From Straminergon stramineum (taxonomy: Eukaryota > Streptophyta > Bryopsida > Hypnales > Calliergonaceae), in contig OY987272.1 of the NCBI GenBank assembly GCA_963920665.1, forward strand, positions 2,299,001-2,363,000: 64,000 nt of DNA, in the 5' to 3' direction. The position numbers and the translations under genes were made by a program. The notes below the pieces were generated by a model. The model was given only the letters and a program-made list of their open reading frames with translations. It was not told the origin of the DNA and made no database searches. Positions 35,660 through 47,740 of the stretch are shown one piece after another (position 1 is the first letter of the stretch; every line of letters starts with the position of its first letter).

Positions 35660-36095
35660 CCCTGACCGTAGTCGCCCCATATGCACCCGCCTCCATCGTC
35701 ATGAACTAGAAGACCTCTTGAGTCTAAGACCTGCAGTCGCCCCACCAGCCGCGATCGCCCAAGAAATGACCTGTGGTCGCCCCCCTAAGCCCCCTTCTAC
35801 CCGCACTCGCCCCCCCTGGACCTGCACTCGCCCCCCCCCCCTCAACCTGTAGTCGCCCTGGATTGGATCTGCAGTCGCCTCAGATTGAACTCGTAGTTGC
35901 CCTCATTCTAGGACCTACAGTCGCCCCACCTTACCCGCATGCGCCCCACCTGCACACACCCCTCAATTTGTAGTCGCCCTGGATTGGATCTACAGTCGCC
36001 CCAGATTGAACCCGCAGTCGCCCTCATTCTAGGACCTGCGGTTGCCCCACCTTACCCGCACACGCCCCACCCGCAGTCGCCTATGGTGACATGGT
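35660..36095 (+). repeat. GC-rich minisatellite, second block
   Basis: Same CTGCAGTCGCCC and ACCCGCACTCGCCC units as the preceding block. A repeat of about 115 bp (GTAGTCGCCCTGGATTGGAT to CCCACCTTACCCGCA) occurs twice, at 35,850 and 35,970. It ends in CGCACACGCCCCACCCGCAG. Confidence 0.88.
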
Positions 36096-37265
36096 CAAAG
36101 CTTTCCACGTCACTATTGACAACCCGCCACGTAAGACAAAATTTGTGGCAACCTTGCCCGAAAACCCTAAACCCTAATTTCGCGCTCGTCAAATTTGTCT
36201 CGTATATGCGACATTCGTCTTATACGACATGCGACATCAGACGAACAACTCGACACCCAAACCCCAAAACACGTTCGACAGAACAACCCTGCCGGGGTGT
36301 AGGGATAGGTACCAATACACCGTTATACTTTGGACCAATGAGCTACACCAGTGAAAGGGTGTACTCAGGTGTATAGGAATGCATTGGAAGAGCAAAGATA
36401 CACCATAACACCTTCTTTGGCGGTTTAGAGCACTAGAGAAAAGGTATAATGTTACATTCAGGTACGGGGAGGGAATGCATAGAGGGGCACCCATACACCG
36501 TTACACTTGCTTTGGACAAGAAGTTACACCATTGTAGCACTGGATTCATAGTCAAGGGATTGTACCAAGGAAATAAAGGTACACCTTGCCCATCTTCCCC
36601 ACCCAGATTATATATATCCATGTTGGCCTTTTGACAATGAACATATTGATATTTTTTATTCTCTTTCATGCAACTTTAATGAAAGTCATCCAAATTGAGG
36701 AAGATACATCATCAAGGAAGTGCTTTATCGAGTGGATGGAGGTCATTGATTTAAACCATGCTAAAATTTCAAAAATCACCCGATCCACAAAACCTCATTT
36801 CAATACCATAGCAAATATAACATTTTAGAATTTAGGAGTTTATTTTTAGAACTTCAAAATTCCTTCATCAAAATGAAAAAGAAATATCGACAATAGTATG
36901 GATGAATTGAACTCTATGGATGGAGCTTCCATCCCTAATCTACAATTTTTATTTGTATATCAACTCCAACAAACCCTTCCAAATATAGTCACTTCACGTC
37001 GTTCACGATGATATTCTTGAAATCATGAAATCCAAAAGACACTTTTCACTTTCAGAGGTTGGAGTTTATAAGGTTTGGGAGATACAAGTACATTGTCACA
37101 CTTTACAAAAAATGATAGTGGTGTAACATTGGTTCTAGGTGTTGCATTAACACATTATAGAAGCAAGGATTTAGAGTCTCAAGTTTTGGGCCAAATACCT
37201 CCTCTCCTACAACACATGATTCAAAACGCTAGTGCAATGCATAATTGAGACAACGATAAGTTTAA
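36095..37265. other. Transition zone into the compound satellite
   Basis: Begins with ACCCTAAACCCTAA at 36,165. At 36,290-36,600 there are diverged units with ACACCGTTA-ACTT and TTACACCA-TG words, like the type A satellite unit farther right. 36,620-37,265 shows no gene and no clear repeat. Confidence 0.55.
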
Positions 37266-40200
37266 GATTATACTTTTCTTTCCAAAGAGTTATACCAGTG
37301 TAGTTCGGCCTCCAAGTACACCATCATATTTTTTATTCAAAGGAGTTACACCAGTGTTAGTAGTCGGCCCTCTAGCTAGGTACACCAATACACTCTCCTA
37401 TAACAAGGAGTCACACTAATGTAGCTCAGCCTCGAGGTACAACATCACACTTTTCTTTTCAACGGGTTACATTGGTGTTACTCGGCTTCCATGGCCACTA
37501 CTACACTTTTTTTTTCAAGGGGTTACACTAGTGTAGTCCGGCTTCAAAGTACACCATTACACCTTTCTTTCTAAGGCATTACACCAATGTAACTTGGCCT
37601 CTGTGGACACCATTACAGTTTTTGGTCCCTAGGATTTGCATTATTGTAGCTAGGTACAACATTACATTTCTATCTCCAAGGAATTACACCAGTGTAGCCC
37701 GGCCTTGAGGTACATCACTAGATTGTTCTTCCAAGGGAGCTATGCCACTGTAGCTCGGCCTCTAGCTAGGTATACCACTACACTTTCCTAAAAAATAAAA
37801 AATATTCAGTAACATGGAAGGTCTAGTCATCAAAAAATCTCCCCATAGAAATAATAAAACTGAGAGTGACATAGCAAAAATGTTCATCGAGAGATCTCTA
37901 GATGAAAATATAAAATTTTTGGTAACAAGCATGGTCTACTCAATGGAAGATTTCCCCATAGAAATGTTAAAAATGAAAGTAACGTAGTGAGAATATTCAT
38001 CGAGAGATCTCCAAGGATAGAAATTGAAGAAATGAGACAAACTAGCACAATCCGGTCATTAAGGGATCTCTCAATAGAAATGATAAAATTGAAAGTAATA
38101 CAAAGAGAATGTTCATTGAGACATTTCACAATAGAAATGATAGAAATGAGAGTAATGTAGTGAGAATGTTCATTGGGAGATCTCCCAATAAAAATATAAG
38201 AGGTTCAATAACAAGTAGTGTAGTCTGGCCCCCAAGTACACCATTACACTTCTCACCTTCCCAAGGGTTGACACCACTGCAACCTGGCCTCTAGCTAGGT
38301 ACACCATCACACTTCTCAATCCCAAGGAGTTACACCACTGTAATCAAGCTTCAAAGTACACCATTACACTTCTCTTTCCTAAGAATTATACCAGAGTAGC
38401 CTTGCCTCGAAAGACACCATTACACCTCTCCGAGCAAAGAATTACGCAACTGTAGTGTGGCTTCTAGTTGGGTATACCATTACACTTTTAGGTCCCAAGG
38501 GGTTACACCACTATAGATTGGCCTTGAGGTACACCAATACACTTTTCAATCCTAAGGGCTTACACCAGTGTAGATCGGCTTCAAGGTTAGGTGTGTACAC
38601 TATTACACTTTCCTAAGAAATAGAAAATATTTTGTAACAAGCAAGGTTTGGTCATCAAAAAATCTCGCAATAGAAATGGTAAAATTGAGTGACATAGTGA
38701 GAATGTTCATCTCTTGATAAAAATAGAAAATATTTAGTACCAAGCACACTAAAATGAGAGTAATGTAGCAAGAATATTCATTGGGAGATCTTTGGAGATA
38801 AAAATAGACGAAATTTAGTAACAACCATGGTTTGGTCATCGGTTTAAGGTCCCCCGATAGAAATCCTAAATATGAGAGTAAAGTAGATCATCCGGAGATC
38901 TTCCAATGGAAATAGTAGGAGCTCGGTAACAAGTAGTGAAGCTTCGTCCACAAGTACACCATTACACTTTTCAGTCCCAAGGGATTACACCATTGCAGCT
39001 CGGCCTATAGCTAGGTACATAATTATACCTTTCTTTGTAAGGACTTACACTATTGTAGCCCAACCTCGAGGTATACCATTACACCTTTCCTTGTAAGGAG
39101 TTACACTAGTGTAGACCAGCCTTGAGGTACACCATTACAATTCTTTTTCCCAGAAGTTACATTGATGTAGCCCAACCTCGACATACACCATCACACCTTT
39201 TCGAGCAAGAAATTACGCAACTGTAGCCTAGCCTCTAACTAGATATACCATTACACTTCTCAATCCCAAGGATGTACACCGGTATAGACCAGCCTCAAGG
39301 TACACTATAAGACTTCTCAATTCCAAGAAGTTACACCAGTGTATCTAGGCCTCTAGCTAGGTACACTATAATACTTCTCAATCCTAAGGAGTTACACCAG
39401 TGTATCTAGGCCTTTAGCTAGGTCCACTATTACACTTTTCTAAGAAATAGAAAATGCCTAGTGACAAGTAAGGGCCGGTCATCAAAAAATCTTCCAATAG
39501 AAAGGATACATTGAGAGTAACATAGCAAGAATGTTCATTGGGAGATGTCTTGATGAAAATACAAAATTTTTTGTAACAAGCACAATCCGATCAACAAAAG
39601 ATCCCTTGATAGAAATGTTAAAAATGAGAGTAACATAGTGAAAATGTTCATTGGGAGATCTCCAGAGATAGAAATTGAAGAACTTCAGTAACCACCATGG
39701 TCAGGTCATTGGAAGATTCCCCAATAGAAATGATAAAACTAAAAATAACGTAGACACAATGTTCATTGGGACATTTCTGAATAGAAGAATAGACAATGTT
39801 TAGTAACAAGCATGGTCCAATCATTAGAAGATCCTTGAATAAAAATGATAGAAAATAGAAAAATGTAGTAAGAATGTTTATTGGGAGATCTCTTGATAGA
39901 AGGATAGAGAATGAGATTAACTAGTAAGGTTTGATTATCAAGAGATCTCCCAATAGAAATCATAAAAATCAAAGTAATACAGCCATTCTATTCATTGTGA
40001 GATCTCCCAATAGAAACACGAGAAGTTTAGTATCATATAGGGGCCGGTCATCGAAAGGTCTCCCAATATGAAATCATCAAAGGGATAGTAACATTGTAGG
40101 AATGTTCATTGGAAGATCTCCAGGGATAGAAATTGAAGAAATTCAGTACCAACCATGGTTCGGTCATCGGAAGATCCCTTCATAGAAATGATAAAATTGA

Positions 40201-41335
40201 GAATAATTTAGCCAAAATTTTCATGGGGAGATCTTCCGACAGAAATCCGAAATTTTTAGTAACAAGCACAGTACGGTTATCAAAAGATCCCCCCATAGAA
40301 ATGATAAAAATCAGGGTAATGTTCATTGGGAGGTCCCTCGATAAAAATGATAATAATCAGAGAAATGTAGTGAGAATGTTCATCAAGAGATCTTCCAATA
40401 GAAGAATAGAAAATGAGACTAACCAGCACACTCCAATCATCAAGGGATCTCCTAATAGAAATGATACAAATGAAAGTAACGCAACGACAATGTTCATTAG
40501 GAAATCTCTCACTAGAAATCATAAAAATGAGAGTAATATAGTGAGAATGTTCATCAAGAGATCTCCCAATGGAAATAGAAGAGGTTCAGTAATAAACAAT
40601 GTGGCCCGACCCCCATGTACACCATTACACTTCTCAGTTCCAAGGGGTTACATTATTGCATTATAGCCTATAGCTAGGTACACCATTATACCTCTTCTTG
40701 GAAGGGAGTTACACCATTGTAGCCTAGCCTCGACATATACCATTACACCTCTTTGTCCCAAAGAGTTACACCAGTGTATCCAAGTCTCGAGCTAGGTACC
40801 CCATTACACTTATTGGACCCCAAAAATTACAGTGCTGTAGAACAGCCTTGAATTACACTAGTACAATTTTTGGTCCCAAGGAATTACACCTATGTAGCTT
40901 AGCCTCAAGCTAGGTACACCATTACACTATCCTAAGAAAATAGAAAATGTTCAATAACATATAGGGTTTGGTCATCAAAAAATCTCCCAACAGAAATGAT
41001 AAAATGGAGAGTGATATAGCCAAAATGTTCATTGGGAGATGTCTTGATAGAAATCATGAATAGGAGAGTAAGTAACATAGCAAGAATATTCATCCGGAGA
41101 TCTCCTAGTGGAAATAGAAGAAGCTCAGTAACAAGTAGTGTAGCCCAGCCCCTAGGTACACCATTACACTTCTCGGTTCCAAGGGGTTACACGACTACAG
41201 CAACACCTCTAGCTAGGTACACCATTATACCTTTCCTTACAAGGGGTTACACCAGTGTAGCCCATCCTCGAGGTACACCATTACACCTTTCTTTGTAGGG
41301 GATTTACACGAGTGTTTAGGGTTTAGGGTTACAGT
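37265..41335 (+). repeat. Compound satellite: two units of about 60 bp alternating in blocks
   Basis: Unit A (about 56-64 bp): AAGGAGTTACACCAGTGTAG, then CC-GGCCTC-AGGTACACCATTACACTTCTC. Unit B (about 58-62 bp): ATAGAAATGATAAAAATGAGAG, then TAACATAGTGAGAATGTTCATTGGGAGATCTCC. Approximate blocks: A 37,265-37,795, B 37,796-38,215, A 38,216-38,620, B 38,621-38,940, A 38,941-39,440, B 39,441-40,600, A 40,601-40,940, B 40,941-41,140, A 41,141-41,335. The A-to-B switch repeatedly occurs after ACACTTTCCTAAGAAATAGAAAAT, so the blocks look like higher-order copies. Long open frames in B (40,133-40,666) arise because its period is close to a multiple of three. Confidence 0.9.
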
Positions 41336-41690
41336 AGCGTCCTTTAGCTTTTTTAAGTTGCTGGATTTTAAGCTTTTGGTTGACATCTATACATCATTGG
41401 AACCGTAATCTCACAAGGATTTGAAAAAACTAAATTTTTTTTTCCAAATTTTATGTTTTCCAAAAGCCCTAAAAAAACCCTATTTTGAAATCAGGGCAAC
41501 TAAAAGTGTTGTTTGTAACGCAAAAGCAATGTTGTTCTTGTGACTTGATTGGGTATGCTAGTAAATCAAATGATAACAGTGTAATGAATGAACAATCCTT
41601 CTTGTAGATGTAACACCTAATTTTGAGAAACCAAACCATCTTAAAGTACAAGAAGCATTGACCCTATACTTTGACTTAGGGGAAGTTTGA
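41315..41690. repeat. TTTAGGG-linked repeat family, partial unit
   Basis: Begins GTGTTTAGGGTTTAGGGTTA directly at the end of the compound satellite. The rest is diverged and then leads into the 292 bp array. Confidence 0.6.
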
Positions 41691-42590
41691 CTTAGGCACA
41701 AGTGTGGTTTTTTCAGTTTGTATTGGATGAAGTTGTAGGTCCTTTCCACGGGATTCTAGAATGATGTGGCACTTCTTCATTGGACTTTCTATGCAAGAGT
41801 TAGAGACGGATGAAGTTTGGATTTTCAAACTTCATCCATCCATTGCTGCTACATTTTATTGTTGGATGAAAAAGAAAAAAGCATTTTTAGAATGCGATTG
41901 GATGCATCTACGACATGGTACCTATTTCTTTGTCTAAAAATAGAAATTTAGTGGGGTCCAAACATGAAGTGCTACGGAAACGCTTTTGCATAAAGAAGGG
42001 CGTTTGAAATCCAAGGGCATGGCGTTGTAGGCCTTTTCCACGGGATTTTAAGATGACGTGGCACCTCTCGATTGGATCTCCTATACATGAGATATGAGCG
42101 GATGAAGTTTGGATTTTCAAACTTCATCCATCCGTTGCCGCTATTGAAAAAGTCAGATGAAAAAGTGAAAGACCTTTTTGGAAAGTAGTTAGAAGCATCT
42201 ACGGGGTGGTGCTTTTACTTTAGGCCAAAAATAGAAATTTACTAGGGTCAAAATATGAGGGGGGTCCACTTACGCTTTTGCATGGAGAAGGGTGATTCAA
42301 TTTGGAAGGCATGGCATTGTAGATCTTCTCCACGGGATTCTAGGATGATGTGGCACTTGTGGTTTGGACGTCGTAGGCACAAGATATTGATGGATGAAGT
42401 TAGGTTTCATCAAACTTCATCCATCCGTTGTCGCTATTTAAAAAGTTGGATTAGAAAGCGGAAGACCTTTTTGGAAACCATTTGCAAGGATCTTCGAGGT
42501 GGTGTTTTTACTTTAGGCCAAAAATAGAAATTTATTGGGGTCAAAAGACAAGGGGGGGGCCATTTATATTTTTGCATGGAGAAGGGTGAT
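41690..42590. repeat. 292 bp tandem repeat, three copies, with conserved palindrome
   Basis: The palindrome starting GGATGAAGTTTGG is found at 41,808, 42,100 and 42,392, exactly 292 bp apart each time. The first two are GGATGAAGTTTGGATTTTCA plus AACTTCATCC (arms of 12 nt or more); the third has a changed loop. Each unit also carries GATGACGTGGCAC-like, GGCATGGCGTTGTAGG-like and AAAAATAGAAATTTA segments. Confidence 0.9.
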
Positions 42591-42594
42591 TAAA

Positions 42595-44450
42595 TTTGGA
42601 TTTAGGGTTTAGGATTTAGTGTTTAGAGTTACAAGGGTATTCCCCATTTTTTGACATACTTTTTTTAGGTTAAGATTTCGCCTACCCCCCATTTATAGGT
42701 ATTACCTATCCAATGGTGGTGGTTTTGACCTAATGGATATCACCAATTGCGAGATATAGCAAGTTGGACTTTTCAAGGGTACTTTGACTTTCTTTATTTG
42801 GATGCATTTGGAAGTTTCGAGTGCACCTACCCCCTTATTTGTAGGTGTTGTGAAGCCAATTGTGGTATTGGCTTCTCCAACCAAGTTTAGGGTTGGACGT
42901 TGTGAGCATTTGAAAATGGACATTTAGAGTTGCTATTTTTAGGAGGGTAAGGAATTTGAGAGATTAGAGTTGACCTACCCCCCTATTTTGAGGGTCTATG
43001 AATCCAATGGTGGTGGTTTCGACCTAATGGATTTCACCAATTTTGAGATATAACAACTTTGACTTTTGGTTGGGTAAGTTTGACTTGGCTATGGTGAATT
43101 GGATTTGAAAGATTTTAAAGTGAGAATTACAGTTTTGGATTGGTCTTGACGAGAGCTTTCCAAAAATATCTTATATGTCTAAAAATAGTAACTTTGAAAT
43201 TGGAGGGTTTAGGGTAGAAGGTGGTCTTTGGCTTCTAAATAGAAGTTGAAGTTTTCATTTTGGGTTTAGGCTTTAGGGTTACATGGGTGTTCCCGAAAAA
43301 ATGGCATATTTTTTAGGGGTTTTGATGTGACCTACCCCCCCCCCTCTTTTCGATCCTTGTGAATCCGAATATGTAAAAATCATTCCCTAATGTATCACCA
43401 TTTGTGAGATCTAACAACTTTGACTTTAGGGTGTAGGTTTGACTTTGGTGATTTTGAATGATTTTGAAAGTTTTGATTTAACCTACTCCCTATTTTCGAC
43501 CATTGTGAATCCAATGGTGTAAGTAGTTTTCCCTAAAAGTTTAGGGTTTGGAAGTTATAGCTATTTTAAAATTGGCCTTTAGGGTTGGTTAGATTCTTCA
43601 CTTTTTGGAATTTCGAGTTTTTTTTTAACCTACCCCACCCCCACCCCCACCCCATTTTCGACCCTTGTGAATCCAAATATGTAAAAATATCTCCCTAATG
43701 TGTCGCCATTTGGGAGATATAGAGGTGTTGACTTTGGATTGACTTTTTAAAATTTAGGTCAAATTGAGAAGTTGAAGTGTCTATCCTAGTTATTTTTCCA
43801 ATGGGAATCTATTGGTGTGAGTCCCTCAAGCTAGTTCTTTTTTGAATTCTACCATATTTGTAGGACCAACCTCTTTGTAGAGATCACCTATTGTTCATTG
43901 TTTTGGATACTCAACCGATCCATTTGTCACCATCACCAAGGCCATCTTCTTATTACCATCACGGGTTAGGGTTTAGGGTTTAGGGTTACATGGGTGTTCC
44001 CGAAAAAATGGCATACTTTTTTTAGGGGTTTTAGGGTTTAGATTACAAGGGTGTCCCCTTAAACATGAATCTGGTAATTTGGAGATTTTATTTGACCTAC
44101 CCCCCCATTAGCAGACCTTGTGAATCCAAAGGAGGAAAGTTTTGCTTTACAAGTATCACCATTTGTGAGATATAGCAACTTTGACTTTAGGGTCCTTTAG
44201 TTTGATTTGCTGATTGTGGATTCAATGTAAGGAATTTGAAAATGAGAGTAAACTTTTTGGAAGGGGCTTTTGAAGAGCTTTCAGTCAATGTCTTGTTTGT
44301 CTAAAAATAGTAAGTTTAATTTTGGATCTAAAGTTGGACTTTGATGGAGTTTGGCTTGTTTATAGGCTTTAGAATTGTACTTTTAAGATGATAAGGTCTT
44401 ACATCTTGTTTGTGGGAGTCCATGATGACGTGGCACTTTACCCTGAATCC
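42595..44450. repeat. TTTAGGG-linked repeat family, several units
   Basis: Unit starts at about 42,598, 43,262, 43,965 and 44,030 carry one to three TTTAGGG heptamers followed by GTTACA-GGGTGTTCCC. Within units the CCTACCCCCC, CGACCCTTGTGAATCCAA, TATCACCATTTGTGAGATAT and AACTTTGACTTTAGGGT segments recur in order. 42,690-43,265 is close to 30,510-31,045. Confidence 0.85.
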
Positions 44451-46110
44451 TAAACCCTTTCATAGTGAAGTTTTCAACAAAACTTACTTATTTTTCAAAA
44501 ATTCACTTTTTGTTTGTTAACTTTTTCAATAAAATTTGATTTTGACATTCATGATTTAATGAAAAACAAAATTCACGTCACACTATGGTAGTTCCTCAAG
44601 GGGTGCAGTAAGTGATAGAAGTAGAAACATAGGTGCAAATAAATGTAGGGTGCCAAAAAAACATTGGAGCTAAGAATTATAATTTGATTTTATATACTGT
44701 AGTGTATGTAAAATAACATTGGATGTCTTCTAAATACTATAGCTTGTTGAATAATAGGTTCCATTAGCCAAAAAATAGATTTAGGATACCCCCCTTCATA
44801 TTAATTTTTTGGGACATAATTCTTAAGTAGGGTTGCCTTATGAGTTGGTTTAGTTGTTAGCATGATAAATTCTAAGATTTTGAGACAAAAATTTCATTTG
44901 GGATGCATGTGGCAATTAGATGGGTTCTAGGCCATATTATTGGAATCAACGATCAAGGGTTGTTGTTGTCAAATTGGTCTTTGGCCACATCATTGAAACC
45001 AACAATGAAGGGCTTTAGCAAGGGTTTAGGTCCTTTGTCATGACAACCATGAATTGGTGAGGGTTGAACTTTTGGGTGCAAATTTTTTTTAGAGTATAGT
45101 TGTTTCACATTGTTGGGCTATCTAGTGTCTTGTGATCGCCTTGAACTTTCGGTATGTTCTTTCTAAAACAATTGGTGTTTTGGTTGCCATTTGGATGTGT
45201 GAGAATTTTTCAAATTCTTGTGCGTGCCAACCATGTCATGTTCTTGATGTTGCCTACTTCGATTGTGTAAGAGGGAATTGTTGGGCTGTGCACTTTGGGG
45301 TACAACCTCAAACCATTGCATCATCGTGTATCTCGGCTAATTCTTTGGTGAACTGTGATCATCCAGCCATGGAGGTATATTCATTTCAAAGTTCTGGTTT
45401 TTGGTTCTCATGCTCACATCTATCCATTTTAGGGTGTTTGTGTTGCACTTTCAAGTTCTGCATTTTTAGAACCCTTTCTATCTGTGTAGGTTTTGGCTTG
45501 ATCTCCAGTCCATGGAAAGCGTTGATGTCATTGGAATTTTTGGAGACTATATGTTACCTCTAGTTAGCACATTTTATTAGGGGAGAATTGAAGGCTTCAG
45601 GAGCCTATTTCAGAGTTGTTCCCTTCATTATTCATTGTATTGCTAGAAATTGGGAACCAACCCATAATGGATTGAATTTCCGAATTTTTGGATTTAAAAA
45701 AAATTCCACAAATTTCTAAAAACTACTAATAAAAATAAAATTGAATTAAAAAAATATTTTTTTCAAAAATAATTTAAAAATAATTAAAATAGTAGTATTT
45801 TTTGACATGGCAATGTTCGTGCCTTCTCATACTACTGATGTGGCGAGTTCCCACACTTTGGGACTCAAAATAACTTGCCGCCTCTTCATGCCCTCAAATT
45901 TCTTCTAATGCTAGAGGATGATTACATGTCGGCGTTTCTTGACATAGAAGTTGAATTGACCCTCTTCCCTCGCCTTGCAGCTACCAACAAGGACTAGAGG
46001 AATACTCTTTTTGCAAGCATACAGGATTCGGCCCTTTGCATAGCAATTGCTAAATTTTTGCAGCTAAAACCTTAGGGACTTTCTTTAGTTGGCAATCAAT
46101 CCAAGAAAAA
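44450..46110. other. Intergenic DNA, no supported gene
   Basis: An open frame of 143 codons at 45,132-45,563 (plus) is Cys- and Phe-rich and has no motif I recognise. A fragment at 45,836-45,910 (GATGTGGCGAGTTCCCACA) recurs at 62,752-62,830. The two share AT-rich sequence on the left as well, which suggests a small dispersed repeat. Confidence 0.5.
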
Positions 46111-46188
46111 GGAAATGACCTTCTTTGCTTCCAAATATGAGCAGGTGTATTATTTCCTTTCTCATTTGTGGGTATTACAAGTTGATAT

Positions 46189-46383
46189 TTGCAAGTGGTT
46201 GTGGACAGCATTGTTGATGGAGTTTTCCATTCCGGAATTGCAAAACTTGCATTTGAAGCTGCAAGAGGGGTGGGGTGCGATAGAGTTGAAACTTATTGTA
46301 GGAGAGAAACTAAAGCCATCAAGTTGGATGTGGATCAACCCACCCCAACAGACTATGTGATGCTGCTAGAGGTACTATGGTAA
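46189..46383 (+). other. Possible orphan exon, family unknown
   Basis: An open stretch of 64 codons with balanced composition (for example HSGIAKLAFEAARGVGCDRV) that stands out from the surrounding AT-rich sequence. It is followed by candidate donors (GAG-GTACTA at about 46,370 and ATG-GTAAGTTT at about 46,380). I do not recognise the family, and no second exon can be joined with confidence. Confidence 0.22.
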
Positions 46384-47284
46384 GTTTTTGCATCTTTTTT
46401 GCAATGATGATCTTCATTTTCTTCTTGCATTTTTGGCTACTTTTGATGTTGCTCTTTGGCCAATTCTTTTCAATGTTGTTGCTCCTATTTTCATGACACT
46501 TTGGAATGATGATGGTCTTTGTTGTTTGTTGCACAATTGGTGGAAATAATTGGTTCTTGCAAACATTGCATCTTGCATTGTATAGAGGACTTACTATGAC
46601 ATATGGCCTTCCATCTTGTTCATTTTTGTGATCATTGTTTTGTGCAAGTTATGGTTGTACACGTTTTAGTAGTAAGTGTTAGAACTTAAAACATTACAAT
46701 TTTTGCCTATCTCCATAACTTCCACAAAACTCTACTTGCATAATTATCCAACTTCTCATTGTGTTCATGAACACATTAATTGCATTTTACAATGTTACAT
46801 TGGTAATGTCTCATTGATCTCTCTTTCAATTTCATATGTGAATGTGTTAGTTTAGTATTAAAAGAATGTGTATGTTCATTAAAGGAATGTGTTTCAGAAG
46901 CACTATATTTGTGAACTAGAAACTCTACACCAAATTCACTAACTCTTAATAGTAAATAGTGGAAAAAAATACAATTTAAAAAAAATTGAGTGGAAAATAA
47001 TCTACATAGTATAATAGCATACCATAAATTTATGGCAATTGTGAATTAAAATTAATATATGCCCCTTTTTAATGCACCACATTAGAAAATCATATAATGA
47101 TAGAGTGCAAAATAATCTATAGATGAAAAATAATACCCCCCCATTAATTACTTGGTGTTCACACCTATATCCTTATTTTTTTTCAAGGATTGCATCCCTT
47201 GAGGGTAATTCATTTACTATGAGGTAAAAAACTTTTTAAATCCTAAAATTTGTAAGCCAAAAAAATGTCATACAAACTCAACAA

Positions 47285-47465
47285 TTGTCTAATGTGACAT
47301 GCAACATTAGACAATCAATATGATGTTGAGACCCTATTTTTTGTCCAATAAGACACCCCTACACTACACTAGAGGAGGAACACTCATGAAAGCTAGAGTT
47401 GTTAAACAAAAAATGAGGTCTTAGCATCGTATTGGATGTTTGATGTTGCATGTCATATTAGACAA
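47285..47465. mobile_element. Foldback element candidate
   Basis: Left arm 47,285-47,343 (TTGTCTAATGTGACATGCAA onward to CCCTATTTTTT) pairs with right arm 47,406-47,465 (AAAAAATGAGG onward to TTGCATGTCATATTAGACAA) over about 60 nt with scattered mismatches and a loop of about 62 nt. No clean target duplication was seen. The right arm also begins the longer direct repeat shared with 49,627. Confidence 0.6.
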
Positions 47466-47740
47466 GTGTCAAATATGCGTGACATTTTTGTCTAACTAGG
47501 CCTAATTCAATAGCTAAGACAATTTGAAATTTTCCTTTAACTATGATTTTCAATCTAGAATGTAAGAAGTGTTTATTAAATTGGAACACTTTGATAAAAT
47601 GGGACTTTAATATGTCATAATCGTAACTAGAAAGTTTTTTTTTAAAGTCAACCTTAAATTTACTTTATAAGACAAACAAGGGATCTACTAGATGTCTTGA
47701 ACGACTTGTTTGTAGTGTTAGTCATCTTGGACAAGAAGAC
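47404..47740. repeat. Direct repeat, copy 1 (partner at 49,627-49,975)
   Basis: Shared collinear words include GACAAGTGTCA, AAGACAATTTGAAAT, AAGTGTTTATTAAAT, AAAGTCAACCTTAAA and GGGATCTACTA. No reading frame of note. Confidence 0.8.

Noticed and set aside
40133..40666. Open frame of 177 codons with a repeated MFIKRSPN-like motif
   Set aside because: It follows the B units of the compound satellite, whose period of about 60 bp is a multiple of three; adjoining units show stops and the opposite strand is equally open.
37265..41335. CRISPR-like regular repeats
   Set aside because: Eukaryotic satellite: units are directly adjacent and diverged, with no unique spacers between conserved repeats.
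45132..45563. Cys- and Phe-rich frame of 143 codons
   Set aside because: No signal peptide pattern, domain or repeat support; the composition fits a chance frame in T-rich DNA.
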